Below, one piece after another: positions 9,079-18,453 of a stretch of 64,000 nucleotides of DNA. The stretch covers positions 1-64,000 of the forward strand of contig JAHFTW010000002.1 of the NCBI GenBank assembly GCA_023269235.1, in the 5' to 3' direction. The notes under the pieces are model-generated. The model worked only from the letters and a program-made list of their open reading frames with translations, did not search any database and had not been told where the DNA came from. The stretch is from Thermoplasmata archaeon. GTDB taxonomy: Archaea; Thermoplasmatota; E2; JACPAO01; JAHFTW01. Each line of letters opens with the position of its first letter. Positions within the stretch are counted from its first letter, which is position 1. Both the position numbers and the translations under genes were made by a program.

Positions 9079-9740
9079 AGCCCCCCGTGGACATGGCGTA
9101 CCTGCACTTCGACGAGTCCGGCGCGGTGCCCGCCATCAAGTTCGCCCGCATCGCCGTCGCGATGGGCCTCCCCATCCTGGCCGCGAAGACGGACAAGGAA
9201 GTGGTCGTGGCGACCGTCAACCGCGACGGCGCCCAACTCTTCACCGGCGCGGAGAAGTCCATCCAGGTCAGCAAGGACTGCGTCGTCCTCGTCACCGGCC
9301 ACGGCGGCGACACGAACCAGATCCGCCAGACCCTGCGCGACCTGGCCGTCAACCACAAGTTCGTCCTCGGCTCCGAGGTCTCCCCGAAGGAGGTCAGCCT
9401 CGCGCTCAGCGACTACCTGCACCAGCTCGGCATGAGCTACCGCCGCCCGCTCGGAGTCGGCATCATCGTCGCCGGCTTTGACCGCTCCGGGCTGGCGCCC
9501 GTCATCTATCACTGCGACGTGGACGGCAACGCCACGGACCGCGTCGGCATCGCGCTCGGCAAGGGTTCCAGCGAGGCCGAGCATGTTCTCGCCGAGGCGC
9601 TCAAGGCGAAGAAGCCCCTTGAGGCCGCCATCAAGGCCGCCGCCGAGGCCACCATCAAGGGCATGAAGGAGTCCAACGTGGACATCGCGTCCCAGAGCTT
9701 CCGCGTGGACGTGGAAGTGCTGAAGTCCTCGATGAAGTAG
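9075..9740 (+). CDS. psmA: Proteasome subunit alpha, divergent N-terminus
   Basis: A 221-residue Ntn-fold protein matching the proteasome alpha fold: a central VTGHGGD segment, then RRPLGVGIIVAGFDRSG and the block corresponding to the usual KATAIGxG region (here RVGIALGKGSSEAEHVL). GTG at 9075 overlaps the psmB stop; ATG at 9093 is an alternative. Oddity: the canonical N-terminal gate motif YDR is missing. The protein begins directly at the segment equivalent to ITVFSPDGRLFQVEYA (here YLHFDESGAVPAIKFA). The EK pair near the ATPase-docking pocket is kept. Alpha identity rests on fold-level similarity and its overlap with psmB. Confidence 0.82.
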   Translation: MKPPVDMAYLHFDESGAVPAIKFARIAVAMGLPILAAKTDKEVVVATVNRDGAQLFTGAEKSIQVSKDCVVLVTGHGGDTNQIRQTLRDLAVNHKFVLGSEVSPKEVSLALSDYLHQLGMSYRRPLGVGIIVAGFDRSGLAPVIYHCDVDGNATDRVGIALGKGSSEAEHVLAEALKAKKPLEAAIKAAAEATIKGMKESNVDIASQSFRVDVEVLKSSMK

Positions 9741-9802
9741 GCCACCCCGCGCACCGTTTCGCTTCGCAAGCCTGAAGGGCGCGCCTCGGCCTGGAGCATC
9801 CC

Positions 9803-10459
9803 ATGCAAGAGGGCATCGGGCGCGGCGGCTACCGCGTCCTCGCGACCGTCTTCCTCGGCCTCGGGCTCCTCGGGCTCGCGAGCCTCATCCTGGCCTGGGC
9901 GCGCGATTCGGTGCCCGCCCTCGTCCTCGGCATCGCCCTCGTCAGCGTCGCCTTGGTCGTGCTCTTCGTCCTTGCCCTGCGCGCTTTGGCGGGCGCCAAC
10001 CCCGGCCCCGCCAGCGCAGGCGTTCCGCCCAGCAGCCGCGTCCTCGACCTCGACTACCTCGAAGCGGACGAAGGCCTGGAGGCCGACGGCGCGAGTCCGG
10101 CCGAGCCCGGCGAGCGCATCCCCGTCCCCCCGAACCGCAACCTCGTCGCCGACACGAAAGGCTGGCCCTCCCGCAAGGGACCCACCGGCGTGACGCGCGG
10201 CGAGGCGAAGAAGCGCGAGGCGGGCCGCCCCGTCGAGTTCGCGCCGGTCCCCGGCCGGGTCGCGGTCCCGAAGGCGAGCCTGCGCAGCCCGAGCGAGCCT
10301 CCGACGGTGCTGGCGCGCGAGACGAGCCGCAACGCCAAGGCCCCCGAGGGCATGGCGAAGGGCCAGTGCGGCACCTGCGGCATCATCCTGCTCGCCCCCA
10401 AGGTGCGCCCCCTCAAGCTGCGCTGCCCGAAGTGCCAGAAAGTGACGACGCTGTCCTGA
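9803..10459 (+). CDS. Membrane protein with C-terminal zinc ribbon
   Basis: A 218-residue protein with two transmembrane helices near the N-terminus (about residues 12-32 and 38-62), a long disordered Pro/Arg/Glu-rich cytoplasmic linker (about 65-180), and a C-terminal zinc-ribbon pair CGTCG ... CPKC (about residues 189-211). No named family recognised. The architecture suggests a membrane-tethered metal-binding or nucleic-acid/protein-binding module. It stands 62 nt after psmA on the same strand. Confidence 0.75.
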   Translation: MQEGIGRGGYRVLATVFLGLGLLGLASLILAWARDSVPALVLGIALVSVALVVLFVLALRALAGANPGPASAGVPPSSRVLDLDYLEADEGLEADGASPAEPGERIPVPPNRNLVADTKGWPSRKGPTGVTRGEAKKREAGRPVEFAPVPGRVAVPKASLRSPSEPPTVLARETSRNAKAPEGMAKGQCGTCGIILLAPKVRPLKLRCPKCQKVTTLS

Positions 10460-10504
10460 GGGGCAGGCGTCGCGGCTAAACCGGGGCGCCGCGTCGCACG
10501 ACGT

Positions 10505-12289
10505 GTGAGCCAGGTCCAGGTCACGCTCGACGTCACGCGCCCGCAGACGCACCTCGTCCGCGTCACCCTGCGGCTCCCCGCCGCCCCCGGCAAGGAGCGC
10601 ACCCTCCTCATGCCGGCGTGGGTACCGGGCTCCTACAAGATCCGCGACTTCGGCCGCAACGTCCAGAACCTCACGGCCACCGTCGCGGGGAAGCCCGCCA
10701 AGGTCCAGCACCCGACAAAGGACTCCTGGGTCGTGCGCGCCGACGGGGAGGCCGTCACGCTCCAGTACGCGGTGTACGCCCGCGAGCTCGCCGTCCAGGA
10801 GAGCCACGTCACCGCCGACCACGCGCACCTCTTCCCCGCGACGATGGTCCTGTACGACGCGCACAGCCGCGGCCTCCCGCACAAGCTCACCGTCCGCCGG
10901 CCGAAGGGCTGGTCCCTGTGGTCCGGCCTCGAGACCGCCCGCCTCGACGGCACGCTCGCCGTCGCCACGGACTTCGACCATCTCATCGACTGCCCCGTCG
11001 AGTGCGGCCCCGCCTCCGACTACCAAGTGCGCCGCTTCATGGTGCGCGGCAAGCCGCACCGCCACGTCGTCTGGCGTGCCCCCGCCGGCGTGGACTGGAC
11101 GCGCGTGGACCGCGACATGGCGGCCATCGTGAAGGAGACCGTGGCGCTCTGGGGCGAGGCGCCCTACCCGCACTACACGTTCCTCAGCCTCGTCGCCGTG
11201 GACGGGGGCGGCGGCCTGGAGCACCGCAACTCTACCGTGCTCGGCGTGGACCCGAGCCACCTGCTGGCTGAGGAGAAGCTCGTGACGCGCTTCCTGCCAC
11301 TGGTCGCGCACGAGTTCTTCCACACCTGGAACGTCAAGCGCATCCTCCCTGCCGCGTTCCAGCCCTACCCGCTGCAGCGCGAGGCGTACACGGACCTGCT
11401 GTGGCTCTTCGAGGGCTTCACCAGCTACTACGAGATCCCCCTCCTGCACCGCGCCAAGGTCGTGGAGCCCGAGGCGTGGACGAAGATCGTCGCCGAGGAC
11501 CTGGAGGCCTACCACAAGGCGCTCGGACGGCGCCGCATCAGCGTCGCCGAGGCGAGCCGCCTCACCTGGACGCTCCTCTACCAGCCGCACGAGCACAACG
11601 TCAACCGCAACGTCTCCTACTACACGAAGGGGATGTGGGTGGGGCTCTGCCTGGACGCGGAGCTGCGCCGCCGCGGCGTCCAGGACGGCCTCGACGCCGT
11701 GATGCGGCATCTCTGGCGCAAGCACGGCAAGACGGGCGTGGGCGTCACGGACGACGCGTTCCCGGACGTGGTGGAGCAGGCGACCGGCGTCAATTTGCGC
11801 GCCAAGCTCGCCGCGTGGACGCAGGGCACGGAGGAGCTTCCCCTCGTGGCCTCCTTCAAAGTCCTTGGACTCGACCTCATCGCCGACTGGAAGGACCCGA
11901 AGAAGCGCCTCGGCCTCGGCCTGGAGTTCAAGCCTGGCGGTTCGGTCATCGCGCGCCTCTGGGAGGACCGTCCTGCCGCAGTTGTCCTGCAACCCGACGA
12001 CGAGGTCGTGGCGGCGCTCGGGTACAAGTGGAACGCCGAGGCCTTCGCGGAGCGCGTGGCCGCCAAGAAGCCCGGCGAGGTCGTCGAGATGGCGGTCTTC
12101 CGGGAGGGCCGCCTGCGCGCGTTCCAGGTCCCGCTCTCCGAGGCACCGAAGGAGAAGTTCACCCTGAAGCCGCGCAAAGGCGCCGCCGCGACGCGCGCCC
12201 GCAAGGCCTGGCTTGGCGAGGGCCGACCGTCCTCCGGGAAGGCGCCTTCGGGGCCCGCGAAGCCGCGCGGCCGCCACACCCGCTATTGA
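10505..12289 (+). CDS. M61-family (glycyl) aminopeptidase with PDZ domain
   Basis: A 594-residue zinc metallopeptidase. The N-terminal part is a beta-rich domain (MPAWVPGSYKIRDF is typical of M61 proteins); the catalytic motif HEFFHTWNVKRI supplies two His ligands and the general-base Glu, and the third ligand is the Glu in LWLFEGFTSYY. A PDZ-like domain follows (about residues 455-555) and the protein ends in a basic tail. There is no signal peptide, so it is probably cytoplasmic. The GTG start at 10505 opens with MSQVQVTLDV. It may trim peptides produced by the proteasome encoded just upstream; that link is inference from position. Confidence 0.9.
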   Translation: MSQVQVTLDVTRPQTHLVRVTLRLPAAPGKERTLLMPAWVPGSYKIRDFGRNVQNLTATVAGKPAKVQHPTKDSWVVRADGEAVTLQYAVYARELAVQESHVTADHAHLFPATMVLYDAHSRGLPHKLTVRRPKGWSLWSGLETARLDGTLAVATDFDHLIDCPVECGPASDYQVRRFMVRGKPHRHVVWRAPAGVDWTRVDRDMAAIVKETVALWGEAPYPHYTFLSLVAVDGGGGLEHRNSTVLGVDPSHLLAEEKLVTRFLPLVAHEFFHTWNVKRILPAAFQPYPLQREAYTDLLWLFEGFTSYYEIPLLHRAKVVEPEAWTKIVAEDLEAYHKALGRRRISVAEASRLTWTLLYQPHEHNVNRNVSYYTKGMWVGLCLDAELRRRGVQDGLDAVMRHLWRKHGKTGVGVTDDAFPDVVEQATGVNLRAKLAAWTQGTEELPLVASFKVLGLDLIADWKDPKKRLGLGLEFKPGGSVIARLWEDRPAAVVLQPDDEVVAALGYKWNAEAFAERVAAKKPGEVVEMAVFREGRLRAFQVPLSEAPKEKFTLKPRKGAAATRARKAWLGEGRPSSGKAPSGPAKPRGRHTRY

Positions 12290-12333
12290 GCCTCCCGCCC
12301 CCCTCCCCCACATTTGCAGGGCTCCGCCACAGC

Positions 12334-12341
12334 GTTTATCC
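12334..12341 (+). promoter_or_regulatory. TATA-like box for the 12364 lipoprotein
   Basis: GTTTATCC is centred 27 nt before the GTG at 12364, consistent with a leaderless transcript and supporting that GTG as the true start of the lipoprotein. Confidence 0.5.
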
Positions 12342-12363
12342 TCCCCCCGCCGACGTTCCGGTC

Positions 12364-12960
12364 GTGCTTGCCCGCCTTGTGGCCCTTCTCGCCTTCACGG
12401 CCCTCCTGGCCGGCTGCGCAAGCGCGCCCGCCGAGCCCGTGGCCGACGCCGTGGACGGAGCCTCCGTCACGGCCGTGCGCGTCGTCCCGGTGAACCACAC
12501 CGTCGACTGGCAAGGTGCCCTCACGTCGCAACCCTGCGACCCGCGCGGCGGCAACCCCTGCGACCACCCGCGCGCGACCCTTCCCGGCTCCCAGGTCGGC
12601 TTCCAGGCCGCGAGCAGCACCCGCATCGTCTCCGACAAGCAGGCCTTGCTGTGGCGCATGCACGGGAAGCTGCGCATCGAGGCCTCCACGCCGCAGCCGG
12701 AGGTCGGCCTGAAGGTCTTCGTCACCCGCCCCGACGGCGGCCACGAGCGACTGGTCCTGGAGGCGTCCGGCACCGACGAGATCCTCGTCAAGAGCCAGGA
12801 TCTTTACCTCGAGGAAGGGGAGCGCGATTTGCACCTGGTCCTCGAGATCGCCCAGGACTACGAGTCCACGGCCGCCAAGCCAGTCCGATTCGACGGGATC
12901 CTCGTCGCGCAGGCCTTCGTGGACGCCGGAGACGCCCCCATCATCATCCGGCAAGAGTAG
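12364..12960 (+). CDS. Small lipoprotein of unknown function
   Basis: A 198-residue lipoprotein. GTG at 12364 begins a signal peptide (ARLVALLAFTALLAGC) with its lipobox Cys at about residue 18. The mature part contains an early Cys-rich loop (QPCDPRGGNPCDHP) that could form a disulfide, then a beta-rich region. The reading frame stays open far upstream, but that part is out of frame with the true M61 gene and is a shadow. Function unknown; presumably anchored on the outer face of the membrane. Confidence 0.75.
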   Translation: MLARLVALLAFTALLAGCASAPAEPVADAVDGASVTAVRVVPVNHTVDWQGALTSQPCDPRGGNPCDHPRATLPGSQVGFQAASSTRIVSDKQALLWRMHGKLRIEASTPQPEVGLKVFVTRPDGGHERLVLEASGTDEILVKSQDLYLEEGERDLHLVLEIAQDYESTAAKPVRFDGILVAQAFVDAGDAPIIIRQE

Positions 12961-13059
12961 CTCTCTCGGGACCTCTCCCCGCCCGCCCCCACCCCGCCTC
13001 GGGCGCGCTCGGTCTCCCGTTCGCCAAGCCTTTTGTCGCCCACGCCGAACCACGTTCAC

Positions 13060-14763
13060 GTGAGCCTCCCCCCCGGCATCTCCTGGCAGCCCTGGGAGGC
13101 GGCCAGCTTTGCCGCGGCAACGCGGGAGAGGAAGCCCATCTTCGTCAACGTCGCCGCAGGCTGGTGCCATTGGTGCCACGTCATGGACGCGGAGACCTTC
13201 TCCGACCCTGCCGTCCAGGACGCCCTGGCGGCGTTCGTCGCCATCCGCGTGGACGCCGACGCCCGCCCCGACCTGGCCGAGCGCTACGCCGACTGGGGAT
13301 GGCCCGCCAACGCCATCTTGACGCCCGACGCCCAGCCCGTGGTGGAGCTGCGTGGCCACCAGGAGAAGAAACCGTTCCGCGACCTCCTGCTCGACGTCGC
13401 CGGGAAGGCGCGCGCCGGCTCGCTGACGGGCCGCATCGCGCCGCCTTCACCCCCGCCCGTCACGGGCGAGCTGGCGCTCCTGCGCGAGCGGATCGAAGAG
13501 CAGCTCGCCTCCTACTACGACCGGCAGGCCGGCGGCTGGGGCGGATACCAGAAATACCCGCACCCGGGCCCGCTCGAGCACGCCTGGCTCCAGCATTCCC
13601 GCGGCGAGCAGGTCGGGCGGCGGCGCGGCGGGCACACCCTCGACGGGATGATCCACCTCGTGGACACGGTGTGGGGCGCGTGCTATCAGTACTCCACCGA
13701 CCATGACTGGAAGCACCCGCACTACGAGGCGATTGCGCCGGTCCAGGCCGCTGCCCTTGCCTCCTTTACGCAGGGCTGGCAACGGCGAGGGCACCCGATG
13801 TGGCTGCGCTGCGCCGAGGCTGTGCGTGGCTACATCCTCACCTGGCTCGCCTCCCCGGAGGGCCCGTTCTACACGAGCCAGGACGCCGACGCGACGCGCC
13901 CCGACGGCACCACGATGAAGGGGTCGCGCTACCACGCGCTCGACGACGCCGGCCGCCGCAAGGTGGGCCTCCCCAAGCTCGACCGGTCCGTCTACGCGGA
14001 CTGGAACGGCCTCCTCGTCCACGCCCTGGCCCGCCACGCCGACGCCACCGGTGACGCGGCCAGCCTCACGGCCGCCCTGCGCGCCGCGCGCGGCGTCCTC
14101 GCGACGCACCGCGAGCCGGGCGGCGCGTTCCGCCACGCGGCGGGGCCCGACCGGGTCCTCCACCTGCGCGACAACGCCGCGATGGGCCGCGCCTTCCTCG
14201 CTCTCGCCAGCTCGACCGGCGACGCGGCGTGGCTCGCCGAGGCCGAACGCGTCGCGCGCTGGCTCCTGCGCGACCTCGCGGCGCCCGACGGCGGGTTCTG
14301 GGCGCACACGCCCGACCCCGCCGCGGCCGGTGTCTTCGCGCAGCGGCGCCGCCCGCTCGAGGACAACGGCCTCGCCATCCGCTTCCTCGTCGAGCTGTCC
14401 TGGCGCACCCAGGACGAGGCGCTCGCCGCCTCCGGCTTCGCCGCGGCCGAGCAGGCCGCCCGTGCCCTCGGGGACTCCCGCACGGTCGCGCCGGAGGCGA
14501 ACCTGGTCGGCCAGTTCCTCCTCGGCATCGAATGGCTGCTGCTCGCGCCCGCGAAGGCGGTCGTTGTCGGCGCCGGCGCGGACCACCCGCTCTGGAAGGC
14601 CGCCCTCGCCCTCGACGCGCCGGCCCTCGTGGTGCGCGCGGCCCATCCGGAAGAGTATCCCGCCACGCCGTCGCCGGCGGTGTACCTGTGCCGCGGCAAC
14701 GCCTGCAGCCGCCCCGTCACCACGCCTGCGGCCCTCGGCGACGAGCTGGCGCGCCTGCCGTAG
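13060..14763 (+). CDS. DUF255 thioredoxin-fold protein (YyaL/spermatogenesis-associated 20-like)
   Basis: A 567-residue protein with an N-terminal thioredoxin-like domain carrying WCHWCHVM (residues about 38-45) and a long alpha/alpha-barrel region resembling glycan epimerase/hydrolase folds (SQDADA, YADWNGLLVHALA, LEDNGLAIRFLVEL). Proteins of this family are widespread, but their reaction is not established. I place the start at GTG 13060 because a T-rich box (AAGCCTTTTG, 13027-13036) lies 28 nt upstream; TTG at 13033 would add nine residues. The protein is shorter than the roughly 650-700 residues common in the family, with part of the middle missing. Confidence 0.88.
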   Translation: MSLPPGISWQPWEAASFAAATRERKPIFVNVAAGWCHWCHVMDAETFSDPAVQDALAAFVAIRVDADARPDLAERYADWGWPANAILTPDAQPVVELRGHQEKKPFRDLLLDVAGKARAGSLTGRIAPPSPPPVTGELALLRERIEEQLASYYDRQAGGWGGYQKYPHPGPLEHAWLQHSRGEQVGRRRGGHTLDGMIHLVDTVWGACYQYSTDHDWKHPHYEAIAPVQAAALASFTQGWQRRGHPMWLRCAEAVRGYILTWLASPEGPFYTSQDADATRPDGTTMKGSRYHALDDAGRRKVGLPKLDRSVYADWNGLLVHALARHADATGDAASLTAALRAARGVLATHREPGGAFRHAAGPDRVLHLRDNAAMGRAFLALASSTGDAAWLAEAERVARWLLRDLAAPDGGFWAHTPDPAAAGVFAQRRRPLEDNGLAIRFLVELSWRTQDEALAASGFAAAEQAARALGDSRTVAPEANLVGQFLLGIEWLLLAPAKAVVVGAGADHPLWKAALALDAPALVVRAAHPEEYPATPSPAVYLCRGNACSRPVTTPAALGDELARLP

Positions 14764-14794
14764 CTTCATCCGGAGGGTCGGCCTGCCGCGCCTG

Positions 14795-16264
14795 ATGTCG
14801 CACGCCCCCAGCACCGTCCGGGCCCTGATCGCCGAGGCCAAGCGCGGCGGCCGCCCGACCGCCATCCTGCTCAAGGAGGCCCGCTCCATCCCCGAGCCCT
14901 CGCACGCCGCGGAGGCGCTCTTCGGGCTCTCCGAGTTCGTGCAGGACAAGCAGGCCGGCCATGTGCTCGACGAGGTCGCCGACCTGGTGGGCACCATCGA
15001 GCGCGGCTGGCGCAAGGCCGAGGTGCTTTCCATGCTCGCGAAGAAGGGCCCGACGTGGCGTGACGGCGACGTGGGCCTCGACGAGACGCTCGCGCGCTTC
15101 CAAGACCGTGTCGTCCGCATCGCGTTCACCCTGGACGGCAAGGAGCTGCTGGAGGCGCTCCCGGCCGTGGCGCGCTGGTGCCCGCCCGAACTGATGCCCG
15201 AACTCCTACGCCACGCCCTCGAGAAAGGCTCCGACCCGCTCGAGGCCGGCAAGCGCGTGCTCGGGCTCGGCGAGGCGCCCGGCGTCGTGGAGGCCATCCG
15301 CTCGTGGCCCGACGCCTCCCTGCGCGCCCGCCTGCTTGCCTACCACCACAACCACAACCCGCAGCCGCTCCTGGAGGAGGCCATCGGCATCGCCGGGACA
15401 CTGCCCGCCAAGGACCAAGTCGAGGTCATCCGCGGCATCGTCGCGAGCCTCGCCGGCGACGACCTCACCATCGTGCACGAGGCCCTGGGTGACGACCCCG
15501 AGGTCCGCGCCCGCCTGCTGGCCGCCCTCGCCGCCCGCGCCGACAAGGTGGACCTGCCCGACCTGGCCGCCGCCTGGTTCGCGGAAGGCTTCGAGGTCGC
15601 CAAGACCGTGGCCGACCCCAAGGCCCGCGAGGCCATCGCCGGCAACATCTCCAAAGGCGCCGAGCGGCTGCGCACCGGCAAGCCCGCGCCCGCCTCCGCC
15701 CCCACGCCGCCCACGCCCGTGACGGCGATTCGCGCGGCGGCGCCGTCGAGCAAGCGCCCCATCCTCGCCATCGTGGACACCTACGACGGCAAGCTCGGCG
15801 AGACCCACTTGCGCGCCGTCGGCCGCGCCGCGCCCCTGTGCTGGGCCTTCGGGCTCGACCTGGCGCTCGTCGGCTTCCCCGGCGGCCTCGACCAGACCGT
15901 GCGCAAGGCCGCGAAAGAGACCCACATCGGCGAAGGCGAAGGCTACGTCTCCGAGCTCGCCGCGGCCGGCCGCATCCACTGGATCCCCGCCGGCGAGGAC
16001 GGCTCGATGCCCACTTGGCCCGGCCTTCCCATCGCCACGACGCCGTCGCCGGACGTCCTCAAGGCCCTCGACTTCGCGACCGCCGCGGAGCGCGCCCACG
16101 GCCGCCCCCTCGTCGTGCTCATGGGCCTCGGAAAACGCGGCCTCCCCGCCTCCTGGCTCAAGGGGATCCCCCACCATTTGGAGCTCACCGGAAAGCGCGT
16201 CAGCCTCGAGACGGCCACCGCCATGGGCATCCTGGCGGAGCGCATGCGCCTCCTGGCAACGTGA
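14795..16264 (+). CDS. DUF531 protein with long helical N-terminal region
   Basis: A 489-residue protein. The C-terminal third (from about residue 322: LAIVDTYDGKLGETHLRAV, then RAAPLCWAFGLDLALVGFP) matches the archaeal DUF531 family, whose function is unknown; its fold is suggested to relate to RNA-modifying enzymes. The first 300 residues are helical HEAT-like repeats rich in Leu/Ala/Glu, followed by an Ala/Pro linker. The ATG at 14795 lies 31 nt after the DUF255 gene. The helical N-terminal half is not part of the DUF531 domain itself and makes this a two-domain protein. Confidence 0.8.
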   Translation: MSHAPSTVRALIAEAKRGGRPTAILLKEARSIPEPSHAAEALFGLSEFVQDKQAGHVLDEVADLVGTIERGWRKAEVLSMLAKKGPTWRDGDVGLDETLARFQDRVVRIAFTLDGKELLEALPAVARWCPPELMPELLRHALEKGSDPLEAGKRVLGLGEAPGVVEAIRSWPDASLRARLLAYHHNHNPQPLLEEAIGIAGTLPAKDQVEVIRGIVASLAGDDLTIVHEALGDDPEVRARLLAALAARADKVDLPDLAAAWFAEGFEVAKTVADPKAREAIAGNISKGAERLRTGKPAPASAPTPPTPVTAIRAAAPSSKRPILAIVDTYDGKLGETHLRAVGRAAPLCWAFGLDLALVGFPGGLDQTVRKAAKETHIGEGEGYVSELAAAGRIHWIPAGEDGSMPTWPGLPIATTPSPDVLKALDFATAAERAHGRPLVVLMGLGKRGLPASWLKGIPHHLELTGKRVSLETATAMGILAERMRLLAT

Positions 16265-16321
16265 AACAAACCCCCCAAAAGAGTCAAAAGCCAGGAGCGA
16301 AGTGGGAGCTTGGTTGTCGCC

Positions 16322-17515
16322 ATGACCCGCCAAGCCCTTCTTGTCCTGCCCCTCCTGGTCGCTCTCTTCGCCGGTTGCACCGGCGTCGGGGGCGCCACCG
16401 CCCTTGGCCTGCGCTCGGTCGCCGATGGCGCCGCCGCTGACTGGGACTCGAACGCCCAGCTTGTGAGCGTCTTCGGACTCGAGGCCAACATCACCCTCCC
16501 CCCCGCCGCCCGCGAGGCCATCCGCGAGCAGGCCCAGAAGCAGGCCGACACCAACCCGGAGGCCATCCTCGCCATCCTCTCCGACCCCGCCGTCGGCGAC
16601 GGCGTCGCGCCCGGCTGGGGCTACGCCTACCTCTCCTCGAAAGGCGTTTACGGCGTCCTCGTCGGCGCCGACCGCTCCATCCTGTACAGCAAGCAGGTGG
16701 CCAACAGCACGGAGGCCGAAAGCGGCATGGCCCAGATCGAGAAGTCCGGCATCGACTTGCGCGCCGCGCTCAACGCATGGACCATCGACTCCGACAAGGC
16801 CTCCGCCAACCTGGCGGCCGCCAACTCCACCTTCGCCCAGCAGGTCGGCAAGCCGAACCAGGTCGCCACCTGGTTCCTCAACCCCGAGGACCGCACTTGG
16901 AACGTCCTACTCGCCCCGGCCAAGGGCCGCGGCGTCAGCCTGATGGCGAGCGTCTCGTACGAGGACGGCACCGTCAAGTCGGTCCGCGTCATGGGCGCCA
17001 GGAACCTCAACATCAACGGCGTCAACGTCGACGTGCCGGACCAGTCGGCGTCCAAGCCGGCCGCCCAGGCGCCGAAGATCAAGCAGGAGGCCGGCACCGT
17101 CCAAGGCACCGTCTCCACGCTCTCGAACACGGACTCAGGCTCGTTCGACATCTCCAAGGTCCACAAAGACGGCGTCCTGGTCTTCTCGGCCCGTGACAGC
17201 GCCGCCGGCACCGGCCTCGGCACCATCACCATCACCGTGACGGACCCCAACGGGATGGAGTACCGTCAGACTCTGACCCCGACGTTCGGCTCACAGCAGA
17301 AGTCGCTGCCCTTCGATCCGACGACGGGCGACTGGAAGGTCCAGATGGTCTCGAGCGGCGTGACCCTCGGCCTGGACGGGACCGTCGCCTGGTGCACGGA
17401 CGGCGTCCCGACGGCGGACTCCTCGCAGAACGAGGCCTGCCAACAGCTTTCCACGGAAGGAACTGCCTCGTCGGCGTCCCTCAGCGCGTGGCTGCCTTTC
17501 GCAGCCGCTCCATGA
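16322..17515 (+). CDS. Secreted lipoprotein of unknown function
   Basis: A 397-residue lipoprotein with a signal peptide (MTRQALLVLPLLVALFAGC, lipobox Cys at 19), an N-terminal mixed region (about 20-220) and a C-terminal all-beta domain (about 255-375) resembling an Ig/PPC-like extracellular module with a possible disulfide (AWCTDG ... NEACQQ). ATG at 16322 fits the signal peptide better than the upstream TTG at 16310. Its last 35 nt overlap the convergent sua5 gene. Function unknown. Confidence 0.75.
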   Translation: MTRQALLVLPLLVALFAGCTGVGGATALGLRSVADGAAADWDSNAQLVSVFGLEANITLPPAAREAIREQAQKQADTNPEAILAILSDPAVGDGVAPGWGYAYLSSKGVYGVLVGADRSILYSKQVANSTEAESGMAQIEKSGIDLRAALNAWTIDSDKASANLAAANSTFAQQVGKPNQVATWFLNPEDRTWNVLLAPAKGRGVSLMASVSYEDGTVKSVRVMGARNLNINGVNVDVPDQSASKPAAQAPKIKQEAGTVQGTVSTLSNTDSGSFDISKVHKDGVLVFSARDSAAGTGLGTITITVTDPNGMEYRQTLTPTFGSQQKSLPFDPTTGDWKVQMVSSGVTLGLDGTVAWCTDGVPTADSSQNEACQQLSTEGTASSASLSAWLPFAAAP

Positions 17516-18452
17516 CGGCGGCGCCCAAGCCGTCCTCCGGGATCGCCTCGACGACGATGGCGTCGTAGCCGACGTCCGCGTCGCGTAGCGCCGCGAAGAG
17601 CCGGTGCGCCCACGCTTTGGGGTCGTGGCGGGAGGCAACCACGGTGACGCCGTCGCCGCGCAGCCCGGACTCGGTGCTGACGAGCCACGCCGTGCGCGTG
17701 GCGCGGCGGCGCTCCTGGTCCCACAGCGCGCGCAAGGCGCCAGACGCGACGAGGCGTAGCGGCGTCTCCGGCGCGTAGTGGCGGTACTTCATCCCCGGTG
17801 CCAACGGGGCGGCTCCAGGAGCGGCATTGGCGAGCGGGCCCGCCACGGCCGCAATCTGCTCGGCGGGGACGCCGCCTTGCCGAAGCAGGGTGAGCTTGCC
17901 GCCGGGCCAGCCGACGACGGTGGACTCGAGGCCGACGTCGCAGGGGCCTCCGTCGAGGTACAGGGCGGCCCGCTCGCCGAGGTCGGCCACCGCGTCCGCG
18001 ACGCGAGTCGGGCTGGGAAGCCCGCTGCGGTTGGCGCTCGGGGCCGCGATGGCGAGCCCGCTCGCGTGCAGAAGGGCCTGGGCGACGGGGTGGGCCGGCA
18101 CGCGCAAGGCGACCGTGTCCAGGCCTGCGGAGCAGGTCGGCGCGGTGGCCCTCGAGCGCGGGACCACGAGGGTGAGGGGGCCCGGCCAGAACCGCTTCGC
18201 GAGCTCCAGCGCGCCCTTGGGCCAGGGGCCGCTCACGGCTTGGGCGTGGGCGATGTCACGGCAGTGCACGATAACGGGGTTGTCCGCCGGGCGGCCCTTG
18301 GCGGCGAAGATGGAGCGCACGGCGTCGTCGTCGGCCGCGTCCGCCCCGAGTCCGTACACCGTCTCGGTGGGGAAGACGACGAGGCGGCCCGCCCGCAAAT
18401 GGGCGGCGGCCTGCTGGACGGCGGCAGGGTCGCGGCCGTCGCGGACGTCCAC
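17481..18452 (-). CDS. sua5: Threonylcarbamoyl-AMP synthase, Sua5 type
   Basis: Makes threonylcarbamoyl-AMP from Thr, bicarbonate and ATP for the t6A37 modification of ANN-reading tRNAs. The YrdC domain shows [42 protein letters not shown] and AAPSANRSG; the linker [12 protein letters not shown] and a further C-terminal domain make it the long Sua5 rather than the short TsaC form (323 residues). The start is GTG at 18452, one base after the purE stop, so the two genes form an operon. The 3' end overlaps the convergent lipoprotein gene by 35 nt. Confidence 0.93.
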   Translation of the reverse strand: MDVRDGRDPAAVQQAAAHLRAGRLVVFPTETVYGLGADAADDDAVRSIFAAKGRPADNPVIVHCRDIAHAQAVSGPWPKGALELAKRFWPGPLTLVVPRSRATAPTCSAGLDTVALRVPAHPVAQALLHASGLAIAAPSANRSGLPSPTRVADAVADLGERAALYLDGGPCDVGLESTVVGWPGGKLTLLRQGGVPAEQIAAVAGPLANAAPGAAPLAPGMKYRHYAPETPLRLVASGALRALWDQERRRATRTAWLVSTESGLRGDGVTVVASRHDPKAWAHRLFAALRDADVGYDAIVVEAIPEDGLGAAVMERLRKAATR

Positions 18453-18453
18453 G

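Noticed and set aside
9509..12313. A 934-codon open frame on the minus strand opposite psmA and the M61 peptidase
   Set aside because: It is antisense to genes with clear motifs, its composition is Arg/Ala/Gly/Leu/Val typical of high-GC shadow frames, and it has no recognisable domain.
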